Shown piece after piece: positions 46,301 through 57,666 of a DNA stretch of 64,000 nucleotides. The stretch is taken from contig NC_071332.1 of NCBI RefSeq assembly GCF_010183535.1, forward strand, positions 9,610,001 through 9,674,000. Direction: 5' to 3'. A program made the position numbers and the translations under genes. Within the stretch, counting starts at the first letter, position 1. The number at the start of each line of letters is the position of its first letter. Source of the stretch: Caenorhabditis remanei (taxonomy: Eukaryota; Nematoda; Chromadorea; Rhabditida; Rhabditidae). Under the pieces are notes generated by a model. The model did no database searches, had not been told where the DNA came from, and saw only the letters and a program-made list of their open reading frames with translations.

Positions 46301-49300
46301 ACTTACTGTCGAAGTCAATTTTTATTCTCAAATCGTAAACCAGAAGCTAGAATACATTTAACAAAAGTAAGTTTCCCGAAAAGGACACAGTTCTTATCTG
46401 CAATACCACATCTAGAACTACTGCTATACCTAATACGGTAAATTTTTGATAAAATGAAAAAATCAATCGTTCCTGATTTGAATCCGAATTCCAAAAAAAA
46501 AAAGTTACAAAAATCAAAGAAAATAGGTTTTGGAGATGAGTTTTTTCGTCCACACATAAGTAGCATGAGGTAAAAGCTTCATACCACCCAACCACATTCT
46601 ATAACACCACCACACGATAGAAATAAGAGAGAGTAAACACAGTGTGAGAGTTTGCGTAACTCCTACTGATAACCTCCACACCACTCTCGGTCCCGCAAAA
46701 TATATGAACTCCTCCATCGGAGAGAGTCAACTCCGTCGCGCAGGTTGAACCTACTGACAGTAAGCATACACAAATACTGTACTGATCCAAGAGCGTACGG
46801 CATAAAAGAGGTAGTGAGAGAGGAGACAGAAGGTAACCGTTTTGAAATTAACACACACTCGAATGGCGTTCAAACATACGAATGGCGGACAAGAGGGGAC
46901 GGTATTTGAATAGATACAGATGACAGATTCTGAATTTCGTGAATTCGAAACAGAAATAAAATTCATAAAAGCATGTCATGAAGGGTGTGGTCAACTGAGA
47001 TGGGACACGATACGCGCAAGCGGCGGTACCTTTCAGGTGTTTTTTACTATGAGAATAGTTCGGCCCAACCCATTTGATGGTTCAGAAAAAGCATAGACCG
47101 ACAAGTTAAAAGAAAGAAAAAGGTTGACGTTTTTGGGCCAAAATATGCATTGTGTAGGTGCCCTCCGTTATTCGTGGGAACCTGACGGAGGAAGGATTAG
47201 AGTGAAGGAAGACCACTTGAACTTTGAGATTGGCGTTGAATTAATATAACGGTTGGAGTGGAATAGAATAAAATGGAATGTTCCTTTATACAGGTACAAG
47301 TTATGTAAATTACAAAGAGACTACGATACTGCAACGTTAGAAATATTCTTGAATATACTAAATCAGGTAGATTCAGATGGTAGTTTTCATGCTTCATAAA
47401 AACCATGAAGCAAAGAAAACAGTTCACTTTAGAAACTGATTTCAACTTGCCAGAATCAATCGGAATGTGATAATATGGTTGTCAAAACGATGAACTCGGA
47501 TGGTGGTCAGTACCTTAATAAAGCAAAACACGTTATGGCAGGGTTGTTTCTATACAAACAAACCCATTAATTATGTATTATTGGATCTGTTATTATATTC
47601 TCGGCAAATTTAAATGAATAGCAATGAATCGTGGTACTCGCTCTCTGAAGTTTCCGTGACAAAGCGGAATGGCTTCAACGAAATTAGGATAATTTAGAGA
47701 GCAGTTTGTATAGGAAAAAAGGAATGTTATGTTTACACAATAATGTCTATCACTATATAAAAAAGAGAACGACATTTAGAAATTGGCTGAAATTGAAAAC
47801 ATGCACTATGCTCTTTTCACTTTCTTTTACATTTACTATCCAAACTTTAATAATCATACAACAAATGTTCGGAGAGAGCTGAAAAGTGAATGTTCCAGAG
47901 AAAGAGAGTGCAACCAGAGTGAGAAAAAAGAGTTGGTAGTGATGATGGTGTGGTGGGACGACGGGGGGCCCATAGAGGTATATAGAGAATATTCATGAAT
48001 AATCATGGTGAGGAGCATCATTTGAATAATTCATACTCGCCGAGAGGACGACGCCCGACCCACACACATACACACAGACACCCCAAACCAACCGTTAATC
48101 TCTACATTTTACATGATTTCCAATTCCAAATACTATTTAAAAAACTTTTTGAAACTGAATTTTCCGATTGACACTAAAAGAGTAAGTCTGGGACCCTTTA
48201 TTCAATACACTTAACTTCCAATTACAAGCATTCAAGTGAAATTTGGACAAGTATGAAATCGGGCAAAGTGGTGTGGAAGAGTGGGAATGTGGTGGGAAAC
48301 GGGCGGGGAAAAAGGGGAGGGTGTGCTCGGAATTCATTACGCGTGATTGATGCAGAACCAAACATGTGGGCCCAGGGGCGAAGACGACGGCGAGAGCAAC
48401 GTCGTCGTCCATGAACATCCGGACAAGTTTACTACGCTAACGAGGAAGAGTCAGACCGATTAGGAACTTTTAGAAACACTTTTAGAGCGAGTTGATTGAG
48501 TTAAAGAGACTTGTATTGTACTTGTTGAATAATAGAACAATTATTCGATTGGTAGAAATTGGAAGAATGGATAAAGAAATTCTCCAATTCACATCCTCGA
48601 ACTTTCAGACGCCTCAACCTTGGTTCATTTTCCAGAGTTTGCCTACCGTGCCTTAATATGATTCGGTTGATCTAGCTACAAAGGCTGGTCTGATGGAAAA
48701 CGATTTCACAATCTGAGGCACATAGATATCGTCAAACTTAGATTCTGGAAACCAACATTTACGTTTTGGACGTGGATTCTGTGCAATGAGCAATAAAACT
48801 GTTACTCAATTATGAGCAACCAGAATTTGGGAAAAATCGTACATTTATGTTGATAGTAATACACAACAGCATTATTTCATTGTAAATCCGATGAAACGAA
48901 AATTGCAACACGAGAGCGCGGACAGACCTGCTGGACACGACGAATCGTGGTGACTGATGGCGTCACATGACTTTGATAAAGTGAAAAAGCAGACAGTGAG
49001 AGGGGGCAGGAACTAGAGCATGATTGATACAAAGTCCGAACACACGCATACTAGAGGACCGGCCGTCGACACGATGGATGCTCGTGAGTGTGTGTATGTG
49101 TGTAGGCCCATCGGTTGTGATGGCTCTGTGCGCTCTTGGTTCAAACTCTATTACAACGAGAAAAACTGTTTCAGTGCGAGTTCATTGTGTCTGTGTCTCC
49201 TACGTCGAATACTATTTCTCGAGACCTTCCGATTGAAGGGAGGCCGAAACGTGGAAGCAGATGGTGTAGTAGGAGGGACCATCCGAGAGAGTAAAAACGA

Positions 49301-49797
49301 ACTATAACAAAACTGCCGATGGGTAGTAAAATGATTGAAGACTCACCCTCTGTCGGCATTGTGTTGTATTATAGATGGTTCGGAACGTTTAGTTTACAAC
49401 TATATTCTCAAGTACCTCAAGGTTACTGGGTTAGGTAAATAGCAGGAGAGAATGACATCTACATCTTCATAAATAATGAAAAAGGTTATCTTGTGGGTGT
49501 TGAATTTATCAAAACTTGGTGTCATTCCTCCTCACCCCATAACTTTGATTTCATCTACGTGATTAGTCGTAGATTTTATCAATGATTAATTTAAATTTAA
49601 AACTGCAGTGATTGATTTTCTACCATCAATCACTTTTCGTTGAAGAGATACTGTAGACGTAGCCTAGTTACATCTTCACTTTGCTTTGATAAGGAAGTTT
49701 TTTGAAATGTTTTATTGAGAGAAATTCTCCGAGAGGGGTTTGATTTTGATTTGTACTTTTGGTCTCTCAAGTCCTTCTGATTCGGTTGGAACACTGC

Positions 49798-51246
49798 TCA
49801 AGTCATCCTACCGAATTCACAATATGTAGGAAGAAGTACAGCAGTAATCACAAAAGTGAATATAATAATCAACAGATAAATGAAAAGACATGGTGTGAAA
49901 ATGGTTGACAACAAAACACAGGTATCTTGTGATGACTGAACGACAGATGAGAACTCATATCCAACTGAAAATCTAGTTCGAACATCTATAATTCGTGCCG
50001 AATCTCGTTTTGATCTTGTACTCAGAGAAGCGTGCTTTTTCTGGGAGAGACCTGAAACTTGTATCTCAGTCTGATATCTTTCTTCATTCCAAAGGTTTAC
50101 CATACGGTGGAGGCAATCCAACTGGAGCTCCACCTCCTTCCGGTCTTGTATCGGAACATATTGGTCTAGCACATTCCTCACCAGGCTCTTTCACTGTTAT
50201 TGAAATCTGGCACTGAAAGAAAAGTGCATCTCTGTCTGCAAACTTGTAGACGTGCGCTTCTTGTCCAGCTAGAAGGTTTCCAGGATATTCAAGATTTGAA
50301 AGAAGAAACTTGTCGATTGAACAACCATTCGAATCCAGCAAAAATGCGTGTTCTCCTTTCCCGTCGTCAGCTGAACAAGTGTGAACAACCATACAGAAGG
50401 AGTCTTCTGAATACAAAACACTCGATTAAGTTCTCAACTTTTTCTCGGACGAACCATTATCATTCTCGCATTTCCACTGATGATAAACTTGTTGACCAAC
50501 CAAGCCAAATCGCACTGGTTCTCCGAATGGTCCACCAACAAGGATCTGAAAATAATAAGACGAACGTTTTCATAATGTTCTATGGTCTACCTGATACGTA
50601 CAGTCTGGCATTGTTAGATTTTCGCTAACACTAGCAGTTGAGATCTCATCCACTTCAATGTTGTTATTTACTGTTGTTTCGATCTCTTTGTATAGGCAAA
50701 GTAAGTTATAACTTCTATCAATCTTCGTGACGAAGTATGGCTGAAATATTTGGATGAACTATTCGAAAACAAACTTCCGTTGTCTGTACATGGAAAGAAA
50801 TTGTAATGATTGTCCTCACAACAGTCCCTTTGGGATTCAGAATACGTTGTCTCAGAGCTCCACATAAACCAATTTCAAATTCCAAAAATGCAGAAAGGCG
50901 ACCAGTTCCTCTGGAAACACATATTGGTTCTGATGCGAAATCTTTCACAAATATTGTTCCAAAAAATGGTTTTTCAGTTTTAATTTGAATTGAAATAGTT
51001 CGAGAATCGCATTCCACTTGAACGTCTCCTGAATTCACCGAAAATTAGAAACCAATTATATATGTTTTTGAAACTACCGAACAAAGAGTTATCGATTGGT
51101 ATAGAGTAGGTATTAATGATTAGTAGAAGTATCTGAAAAAGAGAATACATAATGAATGAGAATATGGAATTAGCCTGGTTGAGACTGTTCTTGTCCTCAT
51201 CATTGTCAAGTGCCATTCTGAAGATTTCCTGTTTTTCTTTCGTCAT
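49798..51246 (-). CDS. Cuticlin-like ZP-domain membrane protein
   Basis: Six exons (51078-51246, 50790-51028, 50591-50740, 50455-50545, 50101-50406, 49798-50051) splice in phase to 402 residues. After a hydrophobic signal (MYSLFQILLLIINTYS) the ZP domain starts VECDSRTISIQIKTEKPFFG. It keeps the family cysteines: GLCG, NLLCLYKE, MPDCTY, DSFCMVVHTC, NGCSID and ECARPIC, with YPGNLLAGQEAHVYKFADR typical of nematode cuticlins. A furin-type site TRSKR precedes a C-terminal transmembrane segment (LFIYLLIIIFTFVITAVLL), as expected for cuticlins cleaved off the membrane and polymerised in the cuticle or apical matrix. The start is ambiguous: the ATG at 51246 puts 32 polar residues before the signal peptide, and an in-frame ATG at 51150 gives a standard signal peptide and is more likely. 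I cannot name the specific cutl gene. Confidence 0.9.
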
Positions 51247-52131
51247 CTGAATGTTTCAATGTTAATAGTTAAGAAAAACATATGTAATTCTTCTGAAGCA
51301 TAATAAGGAAACCAGATCAATTTCGACAATAAATTATACAAGCTCAGAATTTCGTCATATCACCCTTTTCTGCTTTCATTCTAGATTTCTAGAAATCTCA
51401 AAATTCTGAGATGCTATAGTACTATTCAATTAGAGGAGCTGTAAGCTCATTTTCTATACACTTTTTATACGATTTATCATTCTTCCAGTTTTTCTATTTC
51501 AAATATTAGCTTTAATAAGTTGCAAATTTTATATAAAATTCCAAATTTAGTATTAAACGAGATTCATGGCAGATCCTGATTCAAGTCGTTTCAAGGTCCG
51601 TGTTCAAGTGTGATTTTCATTCAGCTACGATATTTTTCATGAGAATGTTGCTTGCCAGTCAATTATCTTTTTTGTAAAAGATCCTTGTTTTGACTTCGTA
51701 TATATTTAGTTAAGGAACAGTTTACACACCAAACTCGTCAATTAAATTCACACCTTGTTCTTCATGTTTTTCTCTGCGCATAAAAATTCTAACACATGCC
51801 GGCAGGGCGCGATAACATATCGGCGCATTTTTTTGAATTTTCATGGCGCGCAAAATAATTAATCGAGTTGTTCATCCATTTCAGTCTGCCTTTTCTGTGT
51901 TTTTTTAATCTCTATAAAACACGTCGACTTAAATATTTTTGTAGTTTTAGCTTTCACCTCCTGCACCAAAATCCGTGATAGGTTTAAATTATAAAAACTG
52001 AATTATTACTTAGTGGAGGCGATCAAACTAAATAGTCAGTTTGTAAATATCTTCCAAATTCTTTGAAAATAACATCAGATGGTATTTTTTGAAAATATGT
52101 TGTTTAACCTATCCCAAACACCAAAAAACGA
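51247..52131. other. Spacer
   Basis: About 900 bp of AT-rich sequence between the cuticlin-like start (-) and a candidate small gene (+). No feature recognised. Confidence 0.4.
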
Positions 52132-52586
52132 ATGTGTTCTATGTTCTCAATTACAGAGAAAATGTGTCGGAGACACGTCTCGGCCATTAGAAAAGAGCCT
52201 GACACTTTGTTCTTGAATAAAGAAAACGAGATAAGTTTCTGTGAGGATTTGAAATCATACGGTGCGTTTCTTGTTGAAATTTTTACAATTTTAATAGCAA
52301 TGTTTTCAGTTCACAGAGATCCATTCATCAACATATTTCTCGGCCGCACATTTTTATCACACGAGATGGTAGAAACAGTAGGGGTAGACAAATCAGCGGG
52401 AAGGATAGTCGGAAGCGCCAGTCGTGCATCTTTTATTGAAAAGTGAGTAGGTAGAAATTGTTCAAAATGAGACTTTCTTGTTTCAGAACAGTTTTCATGA
52501 ATCGGCTCAAGGAGGAGATGTGCCCACAAAAACCAAGAAAAGTACAAATAGTGAGTTTCAAAAGCTATAAGAACATCGACACCTGA
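52132..52586 (+). CDS. Candidate small gene, unrecognised
   Basis: Three open segments (52132-52261, 52310-52442, 52487-52586) are joined in phase by two introns with good signals (GTGCGTTT...TTTTCAG, GTGAGTAG...TTTCAG) and give about 120 residues. I see no signal peptide, membrane helix or known motif. The protein is basic at the N-terminus (ATG at 52162 is an alternative) and contains NKENEISFCEDLKSY and GVDKSAGRIVGSASRASF. The final segment ends at a TGA but also contains a strong donor at 52551 that could continue into 52614 onward. The phase-matched splice sites make chance less likely, but it could be a decayed gene. Confidence 0.4.
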
Positions 52587-53129
52587 AAAATGTAAGAATT
52601 ATCGATATATCAGATCAAATGCATTGAAACCACATTTTTTTATCGTGGTGAGTTTAGCAAAGTAGAAAAACTTTCTAAACGTCATCTTAATTATTCTGTT
52701 CACCCAAATTCTACTTACCTAATTTGCTTGCATTCACTCCGTGATATAAATTTCAAAAGGGCACAAGGCAGTTTGTTTTGGTGAAAAGTGCGCTCTATTA
52801 AAAAGACAAACATAGTGTTCACGGCTTTCACATTTTAAGAGCTCGAAACAAAAAACGTTTTCCTTTGCTCGAGAGATATGTTCAAAGAACAATTCTCAAT
52901 AACCTTCAAAGTGTTGCATCGATGAAACAACCTATTCCGCACATCCCCTTCGCTCTTCTCGGTTGACCTCAATCTCGTTGGTATCGACTTTTCTCTTCTA
53001 TTCCCATTCGTCTCCTCTCATTTTCGCTTGCAGTTTTCTATCTAGTGCATGTTCCGAACCTTTCCGCAAATACACTTACTTATCGTTCTCATAATAGTTA
53101 CGATATATTTTCTCATTTAGACAAAAACA
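52587..53129. other. Spacer, upstream region of reductase pair
   Basis: About 540 bp upstream of the first aldo-keto reductase. An acceptor-like TTTAG lies ten bases before its ATG and could take a spliced leader. Nothing else seen. Confidence 0.4.
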
Positions 53130-54228
53130 ATGGATAAGCTGAAGAACGCTCGAGGCGGATCAGTAGCGCTCAACACAGGCTATCACATTCCACTCGTTGG
53201 TTTCGGAACTTACAAAGTCGAAGGAAACCAGGTGCTCCCGGCGATCGATGCTGCTCTTACCGCTGGATATCGGATGTTTGACACTGCAAAGTATTATAAC
53301 AATGAGAAAGAGTTGGGTGATGCTTTCAAGGTAACGTTATTTGTTTTTTTTAAGCAACGGGTCATTCAATATCATCAATTACAGATTCTACTCCCAAAAC
53401 ACAATCTAACTCGTCAGGATATTTTCATCACATCGAAATTTTTCCCAGAAATGGACGACTGTCTAATAGGAAGTCATAAGCTCATTGACGAGTCGTTGGA
53501 GAAGCTTGATACCAACTATATCGATATGTATTTGGTGCACTATCCGAAACCAAAAGATGCTCCAGACGAAGATGTCAAAAATGCTGAACGTCGAAAGCTC
53601 ACTTATCAAGCGTTTGAGGAAGCCAAAGGTTTTATATATACTTATGAATGTGTATAATAGTTTTTTGTGGTTACAGACGCCGGTAAAATTCGTTCTATTG
53701 GGGTGTCGAATTACGAAATTTATCACCTGGAGGAGCTCAAAAGCTATGCTAAATATCAACCTTGTGCGAATCAAGTCGAATTTCATCCACATTTCACTCG
53801 TAGTAAGCTTCATGCATACTGCCGAGATAATGGCATTTTCTTCCAGGTTTCTTTAATTTCTAATCGCAAAACATTTTAGTTCTTCATCAAATATATCTTC
53901 AGGCATTCTCATCACTTGCCAGACAAGCTCCCGAACTCATTGAGGATTCCGTTGTCGTTGAAATGGCCAAAGAACACGACACTACTGTTCCAGTATGTAT
54001 TCTTGTGCAATTGTATTTCATTGAATTTATATTATCTTGCAGCTTATTCTTCTTGCATGGGCTCGCTGCCAAGGTGTTGGAATCGTGCCTAAGTCTGCCA
54101 CACCGGCTAGAGTTACAGAAAACTTCAAGGTGATTGATGTCGTGCTGACTCCGGATGAAATTAAATTATTGGCGGATCTGAACCGTAACAAAGACTACAT
54201 TCGATGCACCGGTTGGCTCGTTAAGTAG
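53130..54228 (+). CDS. Aldo-keto reductase (1 of tandem pair)
   Basis: Five exons (53130-53330, 53385-53628, 53677-53846, 53903-53992, 54043-54228) splice in phase to 296 residues, close to the usual ~310. The (beta/alpha)8 AKR fold signature is clear: GFGTYKV near the N-terminus, then MFDTAKYYNNEKELG with catalytic Asp and Tyr. The Lys is in IFITSKFFPE and the His in YIDMYLVHYPKP. Substrate/cofactor segments include SIGVSNYEIYHLEEL and NQVEFHPHF, and the NADPH-binding GIVPKSATPARVTENF lies near the C-terminus. Expected activity is NADPH-dependent reduction of aldehydes or ketones in the cytosol; the substrate is unknown. The downstream neighbour is a paralogue 186 bp away, so the pair may be an operon or a simple tandem duplication. 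Confidence 0.9.
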
Positions 54229-54414
54229 AGTTCAGGCATTATTGTTTGCAAACTTCTTATATACTTACTAATTTCTCACTATGTGATATGGCTTACAATT
54301 TCTGTAAAATGAATTCATTTTTTATTTGCTTTTGTTTGACTTCCTTGTTCCTCGCAACTTATCGCTACATATACCTGTAATTATTGTATTTATTCTTCAA
54401 ATTTCTTCCTTCAG

Positions 54415-55544
54415 ATGACCGTAAAACTGAACACCGGTTATGAGTGTCCATTAGTCGGTCTTGGAACATATAAAATCGTTGGAGACGAGGTAATCGACAA
54501 CTTTAGTGTTAAAAAATCCCCTGATGTCTCTCAGGTTCTTCCTGTTCTCGATGCAGCTCTGACAGCAGGTTACCGTCTTTTCGACACTGCCAAGGTCTAC
54601 AATAACGAAAAAGAAATCGGAAATGCATTCGAAGTTTGATCTGATCACCTTCCTGAAAATCGATTGAATAATTTGTTCAGTTACTTCTCCCAAAACATCA
54701 TCTCAAACGAGAAGATATCTTCATTACGACAAAACTCCATCCAAACACTGAAGAAAATGTCAAAAAATTGGTGAATGAGTCTCTTGAAAATCTGAAAACG
54801 AAGTAAGCCCTGAAATCATTCGATTTTTTACAAAAGCAGAATTGTTTCAGCTATATCGATATGTATCTAATTCACTATCCAAAATCATTCGATTACTCTG
54901 ATGAGGATCCTACCAACAAAATTCTTCGAATTGCCACGTGGAATGCACTTTGTGAAAGTAAAGATGAGGGAAAAATCAGATCAGTGGGAGTCTCCAGTTA
55001 CGAAATTCGTCATCTAGAAGAGCTTCGAGAGCTCGGGAAGGTCAGAGAAACTCCAAGTAGTTCAATAAAAAATGTATGTCTCAGAACTGCCCACCATGTT
55101 GCAATCAAGTCGAATATCATCCGCACTTCTGCAGAGTCGAATTGAAAAATTATTGCTCTTCGAACAACATTTTCTTCCAGGTTTCAGATACTCGTATTTT
55201 ATTAAATCAAAATGTTTCTCAGGCGTTTTCTTCACTGGCGAGACACAATGAGGGATTACTTTCGTCAGCAATTATCACGGAGTTGACTGAAAAGTACGAT
55301 GTTCCAAAGACTGTGAGTTCTTTTCGAACAGAGAATCCGTATTTTGTCCAATTAATATTTTCAGACGATTCTCCTTTCCTGGGCCACCAGTCAACGTGTT
55401 GGTGTAATCCCCAAATCTACAAATCCATCCCGACTTTCACAGAACTTGAAAACAGTTCAGTTGGAAGAGAAGGAAGTGTTAAAGATTTCCGAGTTGAATT
55501 TGAATCAGCACTACGTTCGAACCACGGGATGGCTTGTCTTATAA
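54415..55544 (+). CDS. Aldo-keto reductase (2 of tandem pair)
   Basis: Exons starting at 54415 splice in phase through seven short introns. The catalytic tetrad is intact: Asp and Tyr in LFDTAKVYNNEKEIG, Lys in IFITTKLHPN, His in YIDMYLIHYPKS. NADPH-binding GVIPKSTNPSRLSQN and the C-terminal YVRTTGWLVL segment align with the upstream copy. Compared with that copy it starts about eleven residues later (MTVKLNTGYECPLVG) and has extra introns, for example one inside the N-terminal GDE|VLP segment. It lies 186 bp after the stop of the first reductase on the same strand. Function is presumably NADPH-dependent carbonyl reduction; the substrate is unknown. Confidence 0.88.
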
Positions 55545-56385
55545 CTCGCAATATCTCCTTATTTTGTTAAAATTTAGAATATATTAAACTGTTGATATAA
55601 ATACCTCGTACTCTGTACATCGATTTGCAAAGGATAACCGACAAACTTTCGTAGTGATCTTAATTGTGACCGTATCTTCTTATCATGTATCTCTCGCACA
55701 ATAGACATAGTTTTGCAACATTAGTTTCGATTATTCAAGGTTGAATTCATCTATGACAGAGGATAAAACGTTTATCTTTGTATTAAGAAAGCGCGGTCAA
55801 GAAGGCAATTTCTTAAGTCTACAATGGTAAATGTGAGACAATTGATTAGGCCCTAGGCTTCATCTGCCAAGGCATTATACCGATAAAACAATCGAAGTCA
55901 CGAGGGGAAGTTTCAGATTTTGGATATCCAAAATGGTGGAATGCCAGTGGAATTACGACATGAGAACCCTTTCTCTACAATTTCAATCCTCCGGCGTGTT
56001 GTCGGCCTTCTTTAGAATCTTCAGAAGCTCTACGGTTCCCATGCCAATCATCTTTACCTCCTCCTATTCTTCTATTCTTTCGCTCTTCCACCTAATTGAT
56101 TTCATCACATTCATCACACCAACACACTCTCAATCACATTCTATTATGAAGCTTCAGGACATAATGTAATAGACGTTGCGCCAGAACTGGTACCACCACA
56201 CAGCTTCTTGCACTTCTCGCCACATTGACCACCTTCCGACATGCACTTTTTCATCCTAATCACTTTTTCCTTCTCTTTCTTCCTTCTAATCGTTCGTCGT
56301 TAAGAGAGAAAACGCTTGCGTAACGAAAACGTGTCCGATGTCCCGCAGACACCTAACGCAAGATACAAAGCCAGAATTTGATGAA

Positions 56386-56401
56386 TTATCGGCGCCGATA
56401 A
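56386..56401. promoter_or_regulatory. Perfect 16-bp palindrome with inverted GATA sites
   Basis: TTATCGGCGCCGATAA is its own reverse complement and holds two outward-facing GATAA cores. It lies about 240 bp upstream of the ATG at 56638. GATA factors such as ELT-2 drive intestinal genes in Caenorhabditis, and a symmetric pair could bind a dimer. The functional reading is inference. Confidence 0.45.
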
Positions 56402-56578
56402 GCTTTCGCCGAAAAATTACGTGTACAAGGTGTCAGTAGCAGTGTCTATGTGTCCTCTTCTGAAGGCGGAGTCTTCAGAGTATTGTTTCAAAATGTTGTT
56501 GCATCACGATCTCTAGGGTATGCACACTATTTCAGATACGCCCACTGTTCAGGTTTTGGCATTCAGAAGTTACGGGTG

Positions 56579-56586
56579 TATAAAAG
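56579..56586 (+). promoter_or_regulatory. TATA box
   Basis: TATAAAAG lies 52 bp upstream of the ATG of the first Gly/Pro-rich gene, the right distance for a TATA-driven start with a short 5' UTR. Confidence 0.6.
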
Positions 56587-56637
56587 GTTCGAAGAAAGTT
56601 GGAAAAAGTATAGTCATCGACTTTCAACACTTTCAAC

Positions 56638-57068
56638 ATGCAAAAGATCGTTCTTTTCTTCGCCGCCATCGCTACGGCTCAAGCTTTCCTTCTTCCATCC
56701 GGAGGAGGTGGAGGATGCGGATGCGCGTAAGTTTCCTTTCTGATTTTCGAAAATCACTTCCTTATTTTTGAGTTCTGGTAACTGAGATAACCAATAGGGG
56801 GAAATTAATTGCCTTTTCCAACAATCCAATACATCTTTACAGTCCACCACCACCACCACCACCATGCGGATGCGGAGGACCATCCCTCCCACCACTCCAA
56901 CTCCCAAGATTTGAACTCCCAAGACTCTCTCTCCCATCATTCGGAGGAGGTTGCGGAGGACCAGCTCCATGCGGAGGAGCCCCAGCTCCAGTGTATGCTG
57001 CACCAGCCGCCGGATACGCCGCTCCACCACCACCACCAGCTGGATACGCCACCGCTGGACGCAAGTAA
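56638..57068 (+). CDS. Small secreted Gly/Pro/Cys-rich protein A
   Basis: Two exons (56638-56726, 56843-57068) splice in phase to 104 residues. The signal peptide is MQKIVLFFAAIATAQA. The mature protein opens FLLPSGGGGGCGCA, then seven prolines, [20 protein letters not shown] and a Y/A/P-rich end (AGYAAPPPPPAGYATAGRK). Cysteines occur in CGC and GGCGG contexts, suggesting disulfide cross-linking in an extracellular matrix. Codons are strongly biased (GGA for Gly, CCA for Pro), usual for highly expressed Caenorhabditis genes. I do not recognise a named family. The second gene of the pair at 60.4 kb shares the exon 2 start exactly. Confidence 0.85.
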
Positions 57069-57459
57069 ACAGTGTGAACACAACGAATAGGAATCATTCT
57101 TTCAATTATTAATATCAATTACCCAATCGTCACATGTGTCTGTACATCTATGACAATTATTTGCCTCTCATCATTCCAATCGTTCTCAATTCCTTCACCT
57201 GTTTAGCAATTTTCTCCAAATGAATTTATTTTCTCAAAAAACCTTTTCGGAACTTTCATCAACAATGTTCATATATAAGAGACCGGCATGAAACACTTCG
57301 AGTTTTACAGAAAGACTTGTCTTTTTCAAAATGTCTTTCATCTAGATGAACATCAAATATCCAACACCTGAAACCGTAATATCTGAACTGTTCGCAATGA
57401 AGATTGATCAGTTAGCTTGTTAGCCGAACATTTCAGAAATCATTCCATCTGAAGGGATC

Positions 57460-57666
57460 ATGTTCATTTCCTCAATTTTTCTTCTTCTCTCCTGTATTCT
57501 TTTAGCTTATCTCCCAATCTTACGCAATTTCAATTTTTCTATGGAATGTCAATTGGGAGGTCTTTCGCTACAGTCACTACGATGGCATGTCGTTGAAATA
57601 TCGGGATATGATGTAACAAATGAAACATTAACTGTTGTGATTGAAGCATCTGACTGGGTAATTTAA
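57460..57666 (+). CDS. Possible secreted-protein exon or relic
   Basis: An ATG at 57460 begins a plausible signal peptide (MFISSIFLLLSCILLAYL) and 66 codons to a potential donor GTAATT at 57659. The mature part (MECQLGGLSLQSLRWHVVEI and TNETLTVVIEASDW) has coding-like composition. I found no clear next exon, so it may be a fragment of a lost gene. Confidence 0.3.
   Translation: MFISSIFLLLSCILLAYLPILRNFNFSMECQLGGLSLQSLRWHVVEISGYDVTNETLTVVIEASDWVI

Larger units (their letters stand above)
37602..49797. other. 12-kb region upstream of somi-1 without a supportable gene
   Basis: No exon with a recognisable domain lies here on either strand, despite many short open frames. Visible structure includes a poly-C run (38767-38780), a GA repeat (about 38543-38563), an ATAA repeat (40350-40373) and CA/GT-rich blocks (about 44040-44080, 48055-48085, 49090-49110). 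There are several GGGCCC palindromes. A relatively GC-rich block at 40930-41240 on the minus strand ends near a GTAGTG donor-like site and could be a distant noncoding 5' exon. The region most likely holds enhancers and 5' exons for somi-1. Confidence 0.45.
55545..56637. other. Upstream region of first Gly/Pro-rich gene
   Basis: Noncoding. It holds a perfect GATA-containing palindrome (56386-56401) and a TATA box (56579-56586) for the gene starting at 56638. Open frames here are CT-rich shadows. Confidence 0.5.

Noticed and set aside
56614..57118. Minus-strand Gly-rich and hydrophobic frames opposite protein A
   Set aside because: Shadows of the Pro/Gly-rich plus-strand gene, which has signal peptide, splice sites and biased codons.
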